The notes: a model not told the origin generated them from the letters alone. Positions 35,633 through 47,669 are shown, counted from the first letter of the stretch. The stretch is 64,000 nt of DNA from Kingdonia uniflora (GCA_014058105.1 JACGCM010001026.1:468533-532532); one strand, 5' to 3'. Numbers and translations: made by a program.

Positions 35633-38600
35633 CTAAGAAGAGTTTTTCAATACCCACTCCACAAGAGTTGCAACACCAAATCCTGTAGCTGTGCGTTTCT
35701 TCTCGTTCCAGACAGGGCCAGCCATGTCTATATGCAACCATTGGACATTCTCAGCAACAAACTGCAAAAGCATAAATTTCCAATTTCATAATCAGAACAC
35801 CATTAAAATGTTTTCTACTCTATAGGAGAAGGAGAACAATGTTTGTCAAGCAATTTACGAGTGAGATAAGTCTGTGAGGAACCATCGTCAATTGGAAAAT
35901 CACACGGTTTACAAAATTCACCTTTTTACGTTTGAGACTAGAAAAACTTAGGTCTCTCCCGTCCCGTCTATAAATTATAAGGATGGGGGTTATGATGAAG
36001 GTATTTCCACTAACTTGTTACTGTTTACCAAGACAAACACTTATGATGAATACGCCATCGTCAATTGCAAAATCACACGGTTTACAAAATTCACCTTTTT
36101 ACGTTTGAGACTAGAAAAACTTAGAGCTCTCCCGTCCTGTCTATAAATTATAAGGATGGGGGTTATGATGAAGGTATTTCCACTAACTTGTTACTGTTTA
36201 CCAAGACAAACACTTATGATGAATACGCCATCATACCCTATATTCATTAAGTACACATGGCTCTCCAAAAGGTAAGATTTTATTGTACAAATTCTAATGG
36301 TATAATACATCTAGTTCTCTTTAACAAGGCTTGGATGCTCCTACAGTACTACTCACCTAAGCCTTCAATTCTGCAAGTAATTCAAGAAAACGCCTATAAG
36401 GTTTATTTGGTATAAAGCAGCTGAAAAAAACAAGGACTGGAATTTTATGCTTTTAACGACTAAGACGCACGTTAAACATCAATTTTCGTGAGCAAGTGAG
36501 CCCAACTAAGAGATAAGTGGGGGATATAAAATGAGAGTACAGGGGTGGGTGGGTGGGTGTGGTAGGTCCCACAGGAATCTGTTGGAGAAGGGGAGAAAGA
36601 GAAAAGGAGGGAGAGAGCACTTTTAAAGTAATTTTAGTATGACAGATGGATGTGATGTTTTTTTACTGGGACATTTTTTTTGAAAGGTAAACCTGTTTTT
36701 ATGAGGTTGGTAACTTAACAAATTATAAGTACTATCACCGAGCACCACCACTGGGGTTCGAACTCAAGACCTCCCCCAAAGGAGGAACGCACAACCACTG
36801 AGCCAAGAGATCTTAACATATACAGTTTGTGGCGATGTGTGACACATGGTGGAAGAAACATTTGCACAAATCAAATTGGTTTTGTCTTATGTAAGAATAA
36901 ATTAAAATGTGAATTGTAATTGTGGTGCAGTATTCCTGACGCATAATATACTCGATATGTTAATAACATTGAGATCGTAGTGCATTGCACGCCTCATGCA
37001 CAAAGTGCGCGCAGTGCACCCGAACACTAGTTAGATAATTATGGTAATAAAGATCTCAAAGAATGCTTTTGAGGAGGTACAAGTACAGTAGATTGTATAC
37101 TGATCTAGCCATAGGGATCACAGCAACAAACTATAACTAGAATGAAACGCTCTTTCTATGATTTTCGTTTAGAGTAGAATTAAGATGTTCTCTTATTTTC
37201 TATGTAACTATATTCTGCTGAACATATCGGAATTAACCACCAGGGTTCAGAAGTAAAATTTTAAATGAGACACAAGTTATTTCAGAGGCTGAACAGAAAC
37301 AGTACTGACCTGTTTCAAGAACAATGCTGCAGTTATAGAACCTCCTTGACGACCCCCTGTATTAACCATATCAGCTACACCTGATTTCATAGAATCCCAA
37401 TAGCTTTCCTCCATGGGCATCCTCCAAAACTTTTCACCGCTTATCTCTGAAGCAGCAAACACCTCCTTTGCTAGTTCATCACTTGGTGTAAAGACTCCTG
37501 CATAAATGAAAATTATTCAACATTGTGCAATGGATCAAAAGAACTCACCTAAAACTTTTCTCTGAGTTATGTTATTTTATTTGAAATGCACGCAAACAGT
37601 TTTTTCGTTCTCCAAGACCATAGCTTTTAATAATTGGTTGGTGAATTATCAGACAAACCATGTGAAGGTGGAAGAAAGAGTCAGAATACAAATTTATAAC
37701 AATGTAGAACTCAATATACATACCTGCAATTGAGGGTCCAAGAGCAACTACACAGGCCCCTGTCAATGTTGCCAGATCCACTATCTGCACACAAATTTTA
37801 AAATGTCTTAGAAAGCATCTTTGGTATATTAGATAATTAAATTGAGGGACAAGGAGACATTGTCAGTCGTAAACTCACAAATCTGATTCACGGAATCTTA
37901 CTTCTTTAACATAACCTAATAATATCGACTGGATTGTTAATTATCTTGCAAAGCTTTAGCATGAGATTATTTCCTTTTATAATCGATAATCTATTCATCT
38001 AGGTTAAGCAGGTAAATGATCCTTAGCATTTGAATATCTTGCATTCCTATATCTTTAGGAAATTTCTGACAGCAATTAACGCTGCCCGTTGTAACGACAA
38101 TCTCATTCTCACAACTTTTGAACAGAGGGAACTCTCAGGAGATTCTAGAGCATTTTCTTTTAACTTAACGTTTTAATAAGAAAATGTTTTTAATAGTTAC
38201 AATGAAGTATTATCCAATTCGTATTATTTATATGAGCATACTCTACAATACATAAGATATATATTACCCAAAAATTGAGGAGTATCTTACTCCTGAGATA
38301 ATCAACGCAGAGTAAATGTTTTAATGTTTGAACACTACCTTCTCTACACCTTGGTTGCAAGCATATACCAAAGCATCTGCAAGAGTGAGTCTGCCTTCAG
38401 CATCAGTATTATTGACCTGTAGTGCAATGAAGGAACCATGCGTAAGCACAATTTTCAGGTAAACTTTGTATATATGCATAATGTCGACTATTATTGCTGC
38501 AAGGAAATATGGAAGCTCTAACCTAAGATTCATATCTAACAAATGTAATTTGCATAACAACAGTGTAAGAAAAGAAAGTTGAGTAAAAAACGATGATGAT

Positions 38601-41600
38601 GAAGGTCGCTATTACATTTCAGAGTGGACTTATCTACAAGTATGCATTAGGGTGCCTGGTATATCTCCAGTGCAGCACTACAACTAAGGAAATGGTTAAA
38701 AAGTGTCAAAAATGCACCACAATCTCATTCTTAGCTGGTATATAGGCTGGATCTGTATCGCACAATCAGCAAAAATACAAATACCAGGAACAACTTCCAC
38801 CCTATATGCGCCCGGCAAATCCTTTTGCTAATTAACTACAGGGGTTGGAGGGGTGTTGTAAGTCCCCCAGTAGGTTAGGTTGAAAAGGCACTCTCCTATA
38901 TGTAAGGCTTCCCGTTTAATGGACCAGTTTACAGCGGAAAATAAAATATTTTGGTATCATTTTTTCTCATGTGAATAAACGACGTATTTTTACCAGGATG
39001 CTATTTTTAACTGCAGTTTTTTTCTTTTTTCATTCTTAGATTAGTGCAAACCTTAAACATCTCACAGCTTATGAAATAAATCAAATAAACCCAATAAAAT
39101 TACCTCAATCGTTTTTCCATTGGAAGCGGTCACAATATCCCCGGGTCTCATGCCTGTACCACTTATCATGTTCTCACAAGCTGCTACAATGAAATGAACC
39201 TGAGAATATAAAAATCTCAGCTATGTTAAAAAGACCATTAGATGTAAACATGAGAATAGTGAAGTGCAACCATAGAGAACTTGCCTCTACTCCTAGAGGT
39301 TTGATCTGCCCAATAGCTTTTGCTGCTCCTAGAACTGCAGCAGAACCTCCCATGTCAAATTTCATGAGCTCAATTGAACAGCCCGGTCCTGTTTTAATGT
39401 TGTAGCCACCACTGGTAACAAGTAGGAGCACATAAGCATCTTCACGACATAAAAATGTAAGCCACAAAATTTAAAACTAGAAAATAAAATGCAATCAATT
39501 TCATCGCCACCTCGTCTTTATAGTGACCAACCAACTGTTGGACCACAAAGCATCAATTGATGGATTGCATATGAGCCAAAAAAATGTGGTCTACTAGACT
39601 AGGCCAAACCCCATAAGTTATATTAGAAAAAGTTTATGGAGATAAAATTTTCAATCTATCTACATTTTGCTTCTACGCTTAGAGAGGGCACTATAAATTA
39701 GAACTTAAGTTTTAAGGCCACTATAAGGGGTGGAGCATTAACTTTTCACTATCATTACATTCATTGAAAAGGTGTTGGAACATGATAAACAAATGTTGCA
39801 CCATTTATAGGCATTGTAATTTAACAAAAACTTAATTGGCTAGACTGTTGTTTCATGTTTGTTTAAAGGACGTTTCTTACGAAAGCCATTTAATTTATGT
39901 TAGTTTTTCAGCTATATTTGTCTAGGCTATTAAGGCTTGCTCTAAGAAGGAAAAAAATCTACTAAGCGGACCTAATTATTAGGATTTAGTTTTAGCATAG
40001 CAAATCGACATTGTACTAGGGGGAAAAAAAACTTTAAGCAATCACGTTAATCTTAGAGTTAGACAGCATCCTTGTTCAGACCTGTCTGGTCACATGTATT
40101 GATATAGAAATATGATTTTTACAGTCCTTGAAAGGTAGTTCTCGGTATTTGTAAATGAATTGAGTTAATAGCAACTCAACATTATAAAATATACCTATCA
40201 AATGTTAATCCCTTCCCAACTAAAGCCAACTTGGAATTGATAGGGCCACTGGCAGGTTTGTAGCATAAATGTATGAAATGGGCAGGATTCTCGGTAGCAG
40301 CAGCAGCAACAGCCAAATAAGAACCCATTTTCAGTTCTTTACATTGTTCCACGTCTAGAATTTTTGCAGTAATAACATCGCTATGTGTAGAAGCAATTTT
40401 TGAAGCCTCTTCTGCTAGTACACCTGATGAATAGGAATACAAAAAATTAGAATTTCAAAACCATAACAATTTTCCTTCCAAACATCAATAGAAAACATAA
40501 GAAATAGTATTGTTATATTTTGTAATGAAGTTAGTTCTAAGAATCGCTAGTATGTCACTGTATTTACTTCAAAATAATAATAAAAACCGATAATGCTGTT
40601 ACGGTCGATAAATAACACTTCATTGCAGTTAAGTCTCATAAATGACATACTTCAATGCAGTAAAGTATCATATGTTCGACGAGAGGCCTTTATTCAGAAA
40701 TTTTAGAGCCTCTGTGCTGGTTGCCTTAAGAATAGAGCCATCAACAATCTCATCCCATTTTTTTAAGACAACAGTTATTTTGAGCAAAAAAAAAGTAACC
40801 AAAGACTCTTACTGAAGTCTTCACCAATGAAATTAGAACGCTTATAGTATGTTCAGTACTTTTATACAGAAGATAAACTATACTGCACCAAGTACATTAA
40901 TCAATGACGAATGTGATACTTAGGGTGCGTAATGCTAGTACAGATAATAAAATTAAGAAAGAGGACTTCTACGAACCAGGTGTCAGCACGTTGGCAGGCG
41001 CATTTACAAGCTCTTTCCCCAAAATCACCCCTGAGCAAACATCTCCTGCAAACTTGAGCTTCTGTTCTAGTTCAGGTCCAGCCCCAAGACCAAGAATATC
41101 CACTGACTTGAGCAATGCCTTTTTTGATTCGGACTTAAATCTATTATCGTCATGTGTCCCCAGCACAGCTCCTGGACAAGTCGAACATTCGCATTAGTTT
41201 CAAGACCAAGGCCTCATACTTTTAGTACAACATTGTCTATACTCAACCTTTTACCCCCTTGTAATTTTACAACACTTCTATTTTGAGATATTTGGCAAGT
41301 TACAAACAATTGGTTTTGCAAAATGATTATGTGGTGAATCATATCATGGTCCAATTATGAAATTTTGGTCGAACATGTCGAAAAATGAAACACTGATACA
41401 GCATATAATTAAAACACACTACTTCACTTAAATACCAAAGGAAGAACTTTCATACAGCTATAGCCTAAGATGTCCATAGATACACGACATGCCAATAGGA
41501 CACTATTTTTCCCCAATATTGGTATACTGTCCGTAATCAAACCCAGTGAGTCAAGTCCATAACTATAAGCTGAAACCCCATTTAAATAACTTGCATAGCT

Positions 41601-42326
41601 ACACAGTCATTCCAAATTACCAATCAAAGTCTAAAACTCAAAACTTAACAAATATACCTGATGCAATTGCAGTCGCAGTACTAAGCTTATTCTCCGACGA
41701 CAACCCCTCGGAAGAAGCAAGTGCAATAGCAACATTACTAGCTTGCGCAGACTTTGCCGCTGCCGCAACAGCCTCCCCAAGACTCTTATACCCAGCCGGC
41801 GATTTCCCAAGCCCAATCAACCCAACCCTCTTCGACCCAAACCCCGGAACTCTAAGAATAGTGGATTGCCCAGCCTTCCCTGTAAAATCCTCCTCAACAG
41901 AAACCTCCCCCAATAAACCCCCCAAATGTGTATCCAACTTTCTCAAAATCGAATTCTCAAACTTGGAATTTTGATCCTTCACCATGTCCTTCTCGGTCAC
42001 ACCCACTGCAAGTATGTCCCCTTTCCATTCTACCAAGTCAATCTCCTTCGCCGTGAACGCAATCTGGTTGGGGAATTTCATCAAACACATAAGAGAACAA
42101 AGCGAATCAAGAAAGAGATAGAGAGAGGGGTTACCTTGGTGGCGTCGATGGTTGCAGCCTTGGTGAGGCCGAGAGTAGCAGACATGGTTAGACGTCTGTT
42201 GTTGTTGCGAGGAGAGATTAGAGAGAAGTGAAGAAGGGTTTTGTGTTTGGAGATAAGTGAAGATTTAGATACGAGAGAGGAGGAGGTTAGAAGAAGAGAT
42301 GAAGCAAAAACAACTACACTGCCCAT
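35633..42326 (-). CDS. LAP: Plastid leucyl aminopeptidase (M17 family)
   Basis: Ten exons on the minus strand: 42135-42326, 41658-42063, 40977-41171, 40195-40423, 39285-39411, 39104-39199, 38339-38416, 37724-37784, 37310-37497 and 35633-35761. Phases agree throughout and give 566 residues. Nine junction pairs, eight GT-AG and one GC-AG (intron 5, donor GCAAGT at 39284-39279). Residues 1 to about 50 are Ser-rich and lack acidic residues, as in a chloroplast transit peptide. The catalytic domain shows the two-metal site of M17: K335 and D340 in GKGLTFDSGG, D360 in MKFDMGG, D420 and E422 in the signature NTDAEGRL (418-425); K347 and R424 match the catalytic Lys and Arg of PepA. The enzyme removes N-terminal residues from peptides and works as a hexamer; related plant proteins also act as Cys-Gly dipeptidases and chaperones. 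The start is fixed by the transit peptide and repeated in the neighbouring partial copy. Confidence 0.95.
35883..36228. repeat. 173-bp tandem duplication in aminopeptidase intron
   Basis: Two nearly identical 173-bp copies start at 35883 and 36056 (CATCGTCAATTG), ending at 36228 where CATCATACCC begins. They differ by a few bases only, so the duplication is fairly recent. It lies in the last intron (35762-37309). Confidence 0.9.
36655..36813 (-). mobile_element. tRNA-derived SINE in aminopeptidase intron
   Basis: On the minus strand an A-box-like word TGGCTCAGTGGT (36805-36794) is followed after about 28 bases by a B-box-like word GAGTTCGAACC (36765-36755), the internal RNA polymerase III promoter of tRNA-like sequences. 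An A/T-rich tail follows towards 36655. It lies in the last aminopeptidase intron, opposite to none: gene and SINE share the minus strand. Ends and target duplications are not clear. Confidence 0.65.
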
Positions 42327-42703
42327 TTCGTATTGAGAGAGGACTCTCTATTTATTATTAGTTTTTACTTTTTAGAGGAGGTGGGGGTGTATATTGACAT
42401 CATCGAGGTCCTCTATCTTTTTATGTGCCTACGGCCATATTGTGTGTGTGAGGTTGTCTTGTTCCCAAATGATAAGGTGTTGTTTTCAAGCAACTTCTAT
42501 GCTCTTTAACTTTTTCTTTTATGGAGAAATAGAATAGTATTTTGCGCGTCCTAATCAAACGATCATATGCACTTTCTTCTATTCGATTTAAAATGGATAG
42601 GATGCTAGAGTATGTGATAAACGATGTTTAGTGTTGTATTTGAATGTTCTTTTTAGGGAGAAAGCAATGCTTTAAGAGTCAAAAGCTTAGTACAAGTCCT
42701 TAA

Positions 42704-43201
42704 GAGCATCCACAAACAGATAGGTACACCCTAACGTGGCGGGTGAATTTTGAAATCCACCATCTTTTCCACCCAAAACGTCTACCAACAGCTAGGTGAA
42801 TTGCTTACGTGGCATACACAAAATTCACCCAATGGTGGATTTTCCACCCTGTGGGTGGATTTGGGGTGAATTCACATCGCGCGGTTCAGAAAGGCGTGTA
42901 GCCATTGCGCGCAGTTTAGAATGACGCGTATACACATAACCTTTAAGATTATAACACGTGACTCTAATTGTGTGCAGTTCTGAACTGCGCGCAGACTCAA
43001 GGGCGCGCGGTTCTGAAGTGCACTGAGTGTTTGATGGATTAGATTGAGACATATGGACGTATCTGGGACATTCATTTCTTGCGCGCGGTTCAGAAGTGCG
43101 TTTGGCAAATTCACCTTGGGGTGGATTCACAACTGTTGTGGGGTGGATTGGATTCACCATGCTTTTGGGCGAATCCATCCACCCAACTGTTGTGGATGCT
43201 C
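42704..43201. mobile_element. 498-bp MITE with GAGCATCC ends
   Basis: Begins GAGCATCCACAAACAG and ends CTGTTGTGGATGCTC, an inverted pair. TTA occurs just outside both ends (42700-42702, with one extra A, and 43202-43204), matching a 3-bp target duplication of the PIF/Harbinger type. The second duplication copy lacks the insert at about 44145 and reads CTCCTTGGAGATG, the empty site. The interior carries several copies of a GCGCGCGGTTCAGAA-like motif. No coding capacity. Confidence 0.85.
42860..43100. repeat. GCGCGCGGTTCAGAA-type motif repeats inside the MITE
   Basis: Five related words: CGCGCGGTTCAGAA near 42878, GCGCGCAGTTTAGAA near 42908, GTGCAGTTCTGAACTGCGCGC near 42974, GCGCGCGGTTCTGAA near 43003 and GCGCGCGGTTCAGAA near 43081. 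One forms a palindrome (GCAGTTCTGAACTGC). CpG-rich words stand out against the AT-rich surroundings. Confidence 0.7.
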
Positions 43202-43481
43202 TTAGAGATGAAGTTAAGTGAACAAGGTGGTTAAGTGGGTATAATATCAGCATGCACAACATTTTTACTCATGAAAGTGACGACATGCCACAACATTAGC
43301 CCCCACTTAATTATATATTCAAGCTTTTTATTTGCCCTCCAAAACTGTGAACTCTTAAAAATTTATAGTACTTCCACATAAGTGTGACTAGGATTATGAC
43401 TGTAGGGACCTATCACTCGAGCTGCATCCACAGCGAATTGCCAATATGTCAGGCTCACATAAAATTGGATGGTCACACATT

Positions 43482-43664
43482 CTAATAATGGTGACACATG
43501 TTTAGCGAACTAGTAGATGACGTGGCTCGAAACTTCAAAAAAACAAGTGAGAATAAGTCAATGACACCTGCCCCAAGAACAAGTGAGATAATTGAAGATT
43601 TAGATACAAGAGAGGAGGTGGAAGTTAGAAGAAGAGATGAAGCAAAAACAACTACACTGCCCAT
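43482..43664 (-). pseudogene. Truncated copy of the aminopeptidase start (transit peptide piece)
   Basis: The frame begins [14 protein letters not shown] as in the real gene and matches it up to VSKSS, about 25 residues, then runs into unrelated sequence (from about 43590 down) and stops at 43482. No catalytic domain follows. It has an upstream region duplicated from the true promoter, so it could be transcribed and might give a short plastid-targeted-like peptide of 60 residues, but it is most simply a broken duplicate. Confidence 0.85.
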
Positions 43665-44421
43665 TTCGTATTGAGAGAGGACTCTATTTATTATTGGTTT
43701 TTATGGAGGTGTGGGTGTATTGACACCATCAAGTCCTCAATCTCATTTGTGCCTATGGCCATATTGTTTGTATGTGAGGTTGTCTTGTCCCCAAATGACA
43801 AGGTGTTGTTTTCAAACAACTTCTAGGCTCTTCAACTTTTTTTCTTTAAGGAATTTTATTTTTGCTTTTTATGGAGAAATATAATAGTTTTTTGCGCGTC
43901 GCAATCAAACGATGATCATAGGGAGTTTTTATTTGTATGTGATTTTTGAATTGACGGTCACACTTTTTTGTATTTTTCTCTTAAAAAACAAATGAAAGAA
44001 TCTTTTGATTTTATCTTCGTTTTCTTCTATTCGATTTAAGATGGATAGGATCGAGATTATGTGATAGACGATGTTTAGTTCTGCATTTGAATGTTCTTTC
44101 TAGGGAGAAAGGAATGTTTTAAAAGTCAAAAGTTCGGCACAACTCCTTGGAGATGAAGTTAATGTGAAGACTCATTTAGCATGGGAACACTCTGACCCAA
44201 AACTTCGACCTTTGTACAAGGTGGTTAAGTGGATATAATATCAAGCATGCACCACATTATACCTATCGGCATGCACAACATTTTTATTCATGAGAGTGAC
44301 GACATGCCACAACATTAGCCCCCACTTAATTATATATTTAAGCATTTTATTTGCCTTCCAAAACTGTGAACTCTTAAAAAATATTTTATAGTACTTCCAC
44401 ATAAGTGTGACTAAGATTATG
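43591..44421. repeat. Duplication copy 2: aminopeptidase 5' end and upstream
   Basis: Matches 42256-43402 in direct orientation, without the MITE. Many substitutions and small indels separate the copies, so the event is not recent. It contains the truncated frame at its left edge. Confidence 0.9.
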
Positions 44422-45680
44422 GTGCAAGCATAGCCCTACTTAGGGTGGTCAATGGACCGGATCGGGCTAGTATCTTGGTCAATCCGTTAAGCAATATAGA
44501 GATCCTTACTCGATCCACACTAATTTTATGATCTGACCTGATCCTTTTAAGAATATAGGTGATCCTTAACCAACCCGATCGATCCGGTATGCCTAAATTT
44601 TTGCAAATTTTTAATTTTAGCATTTAACAACGAAGCATATGTTTATAAACCATGAACAATATACATTTAACATATATCTATATTACATTCTAGGGTACTT
44701 GTATCAAGACAAACTCTATTTGATACGTGTAATAGCCTAGTTCTGGGATATAGACTTAGCCTTTACACCAAATGTATTTAGAGCGCTCAAAAATAATAGA
44801 CAAAAATAACAAGACAGCTAGCATGGAAAACCTTTGAATTGGTTAAAAACTATGACCTCTCCTGAGGATTTTGAGAAAGTGATGATCTTATTGAGATTGT
44901 TATTGTATTACAATGAACGGTTAAAGAATGTAGTATCATAAAGTATGAACTTTCTATGGTGATCCTTTCGTCCTTCATTTGCAGTCCTCCAGGTCCTTTT
45001 ATAGGTTCTCTAATATGACCGTTTGATGACCATAAAGTTCCTTAATGATGGACGTTATAAAGTGAGTGTGAGATATTCTTTGACCAGGATGTGTAACCTT
45101 TTGACTTTTACTGTTGTTCAACGGATTTATTGTTAATTGTGTGCTTCGTGTAGGTTGAACCGTTGGTACAGAGGTCGAAAGTGACGTATCGAACTGAGTA
45201 GAGTTGGTTACGTCTTTAGTTATACTTCCTGTATGCTAATGAGATCGAGGACGAAGTCTGAGTCTGAGATATGAAATAAGCTATTGCAAGATGGCTCTCA
45301 ACCAATGGTATGAGGGCTGTCCGGGGTGAGTGGTGTTGGTTGAGAAGTTTTGTGTTGTATATGCCACGTGCTCTGTTTGTTAGGGTCAAAAGTTTGTATG
45401 TAGTTCAAAGATGAAGCATGAGCTCGAGATGTGGAATAAGTCACTACAACCGCCCCCTCTCAGCCAACAGTACAAGAATGATTGTAGGTGAGTGGTGTTG
45501 GTTGAGAAGTGTCAATAAATATTGTAGTTATATCGGGGTTTCATTTCCAATGTTAGTTCATGAATCTCTGTTAGTGTTTGTTGGGTTTCCTAGAACCAGT
45601 GACTGTAGTCAAATATTGGTGCATGGGGAATTTATTTGATGTTGGGAATTCGTAGAGTCTGCTTTGAATGCTGATATGTG
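44422..45680. other. Spacer with a 160-bp direct duplication
   Basis: No gene recognised. Around 44442-44600 the words GGACCGGATCGGGC and CCCGATCGATCCGG suggest a worn repeat element. Around 45267-45510 a segment of about 160 bp occurs twice (GGTGAGTGGTGTTGGTTGAGAA at about 45325 and 45486). It may include a degraded LTR of the neighbouring retroelement cassette, but no ends were found. Confidence 0.4.
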
Positions 45681-45688
45681 TATAAAAG
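45681..45688 (+). promoter_or_regulatory. TATA box before first MVxTRxQ frame
   Basis: TATAAAAG about 70 bases before the ATG at 45753. Position and sequence fit a plant promoter or LTR promoter. Confidence 0.4.
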
Positions 45689-45752
45689 GTACTCAGAGTT
45701 GAGTTGTGAGGAACAAACCCTTCGTCTCTATTTTCTGCCTCAGTGGATATTA

Positions 45753-46055
45753 ATGGTGACGACTAGGACTCAGGCCTAAGAGTCTAGGATCCGGAGGAAG
45801 ATGGAGGAATTGCGTATCAGGTATTTTGGTTATCAACCATTGTATCTGCCTACTCCAATTCCCGTGTCTCCTACTTTTTGTTGTATGTCTTATAAAAAAG
45901 TGATGGAGGCAAAGGGTGATTACTACCAAATGGTATGTTTTCATTACTTGGTGACATCGGAGGCTGAACGTCGTAACGGTCTTTGTCTACTGGCGGAGGA
46001 GGCTATTACAACTGAAGATGAAGCGGCAAGCGTTCCCCCGAGGGAGTCTCGATGA
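45753..46055 (+). pseudogene. Unrecognised frame, MVTTRTQ start, one early stop
   Basis: ATG at 45753 gives MVTTRTQA, a TAA stop (45777-45779), then an in-frame continuation to 46055 containing RKMEELRIRYFGYQ and AERRNGLCLLAEEAITTEDE. The TAA could be a decayed CAA. The beginning resembles the frame at 46836. I do not recognise a family; the setting suggests a retroelement-associated gene. Confidence 0.35.
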
Positions 46056-46835
46056 TATCCTGCTAATGAGTGGGTCTTGTTGAAGAAATGAGGCCTTCTT
46101 TCTGTCTCTAGCATACGGGGAGATGATGAGGATGCAGATGATCATTTTCTTCCATGGACCTTAGTTCTTTGGCCATAAAGAAGATCTTTCCTCTGTGAAA
46201 TTGGTCTTTCGACTTCCTTGCATCTTGTAGCATGGGATCAAAGTTTGGGGTCTGCTGCATCTGTGAACTGTTTGTCCCAGGAAAAGGGTTTCGAGCTGAT
46301 ACTTGATGTAAATTGAAGTAATATGTAAAGTCTATGTTATAAAGTATTCTGTAATAATAATTTTTAGGCTGAATAAATATAGATTTTTCTGTTATGATGA
46401 TACTATGTCTTCGAGCTTTGTTATTTTTCCTTTCTGCTTGTACCATAGGAGTATAGAGAAATAGATGTTTATGGGTGTGAAGGAAAAAAATAGTATTGAG
46501 AGTTGAGGTGAATTTTAGAGCAGATCTAGTTGTTGGTGCAAACTGGATGTTTCGTATTTATGCGAGCTGCGTGATAGGGTTGAAATGGAATGATGTGTGG
46601 GATTATTCGGCTAGGTGTCGTCGTGGCTGTTGCCATGTACGTGCCTGAGGGGATATTTTATGTTATGGAGGTAATGAGTTGTCACAATATTCTGCATATA
46701 TAATATGTTATTCGTATAAATATGTTATGAGGAGAATCTGTGGGGTGATTGATTATGCGGAGATCTTCCTTTGTCTATAAGTACGGTTTCCTTGTTGTTG
46801 TTACTAGTATTGTTCTGGAGTGGTTGCGTTTGAGC

Positions 46836-47195
46836 ATGGTGAGAACTCGCTCTCAGCGTACATAGCAAGCGGCGGATGACAGATTTCATATCAAGGTTGC
46901 TGAACTCCATGAACGTTATTTTTGTCACTTGCTGTATGATGTTGTACTTCCGGTATGGCCATTGAATATGGTTGGTTTGGATGATGAAGGCAGGCGTGTC
47001 GAGCATGATCATTTCGTTTGGTGTAACATATTTTGTAAATCTCTGTTGGATCCCTGTGTGTTTGAGCTAACTGTGCGACAGTTCGCGTACGATAAGATCA
47101 TTGAGGGGGATACAAGGGCGGCGAATGGGGAGTTGATTCTGTGCGGGCAACCAAACCATCGGGGTTGCTTTAGATGCAGTTGGGGAACTCGGTGA
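46836..47195 (+). pseudogene. Unrecognised frame, MVRTRSQ start, one early stop
   Basis: ATG at 46836 gives MVRTRSQRT, a TAG stop (46863-46865, possibly from CAG), then an open run to 47195 with VAELHERYFCHLLYDVVLP and TVRQFAYDKIIEGD. It shares the start MVxTRxQ, ELxxRYF and an acidic end with the frame at 45753, so the two may be diverged duplicates. The end GTR followed by GTGAGT looks like a splice donor at 47195. Confidence 0.35.
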
Positions 47196-47661
47196 GTTTG
47201 AAGTCATAAGACTTTGTTGAGAGTAATCTATTTTGTGGTAGTATTTTGTGGTTGAGTATTGAATAAATATAATATGAGGAATCGAGAGAAAATAAAGTAT
47301 GTGGTGTTTCGATCTGATTGAATAAAGTATTATGTTATATTTATTGTGCACGGATATTGTGTATGACAGCTGTATGATTTTAACAACTGTAGGGATATTT
47401 TTGAATTTTGAAATTTGAGCTATTTTAGGAATGGTTACACGATCTTGGCAGAGTATAAGTAAGATGATTGGTTGTTTTTGGTACTGGACTGAGAAAAGGT
47501 GTAGGGTTGGCAATAGTAGATAATAGAGATAAACGTGATGGTGGCAAATGTTATCACAAAAGTCATGATGATACTGTAAAATGAAAAGACGTACATGTAG
47601 CAACAGTGAGGATGGCCGGCACGTGTCAGAAGGAGCCATCGTTTCAGAAACCGAGGGTGAG

Positions 47662-47669
47662 TATAAAAA
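47662..47669 (+). promoter_or_regulatory. TATA box before the plus-strand coiled-coil cassette
   Basis: TATAAAAA followed by a CT-rich stretch, typical of a plant core promoter. It lies about 560 bases before the frame at 48226. Confidence 0.4.

Larger units (their letters stand above)
42256..43402. repeat. Duplication copy 1: aminopeptidase 5' end and upstream
   Basis: This block starts inside aminopeptidase exon 1, runs through the start codon and promoter, and ends near GTGACTAGGATTATG. It matches 43591-44421 in the same orientation. Copy 1 is interrupted by a 498-bp MITE at 42704-43201. Without the MITE it is shorter than copy 2, which has about 110 extra bases near 43920-44030. Confidence 0.9.

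Noticed and set aside
44442..44600. hAT MITE of the TAGGGTGGTCAATGG type
   Set aside because: The left end looks right but no matching right end or 8-bp duplication was found.
47067..47639. 190-codon minus-strand frame
   Set aside because: Rich in His, Ile, Tyr and Ser with no motif; lies across AT-rich DNA and a plus-strand frame, most likely chance.
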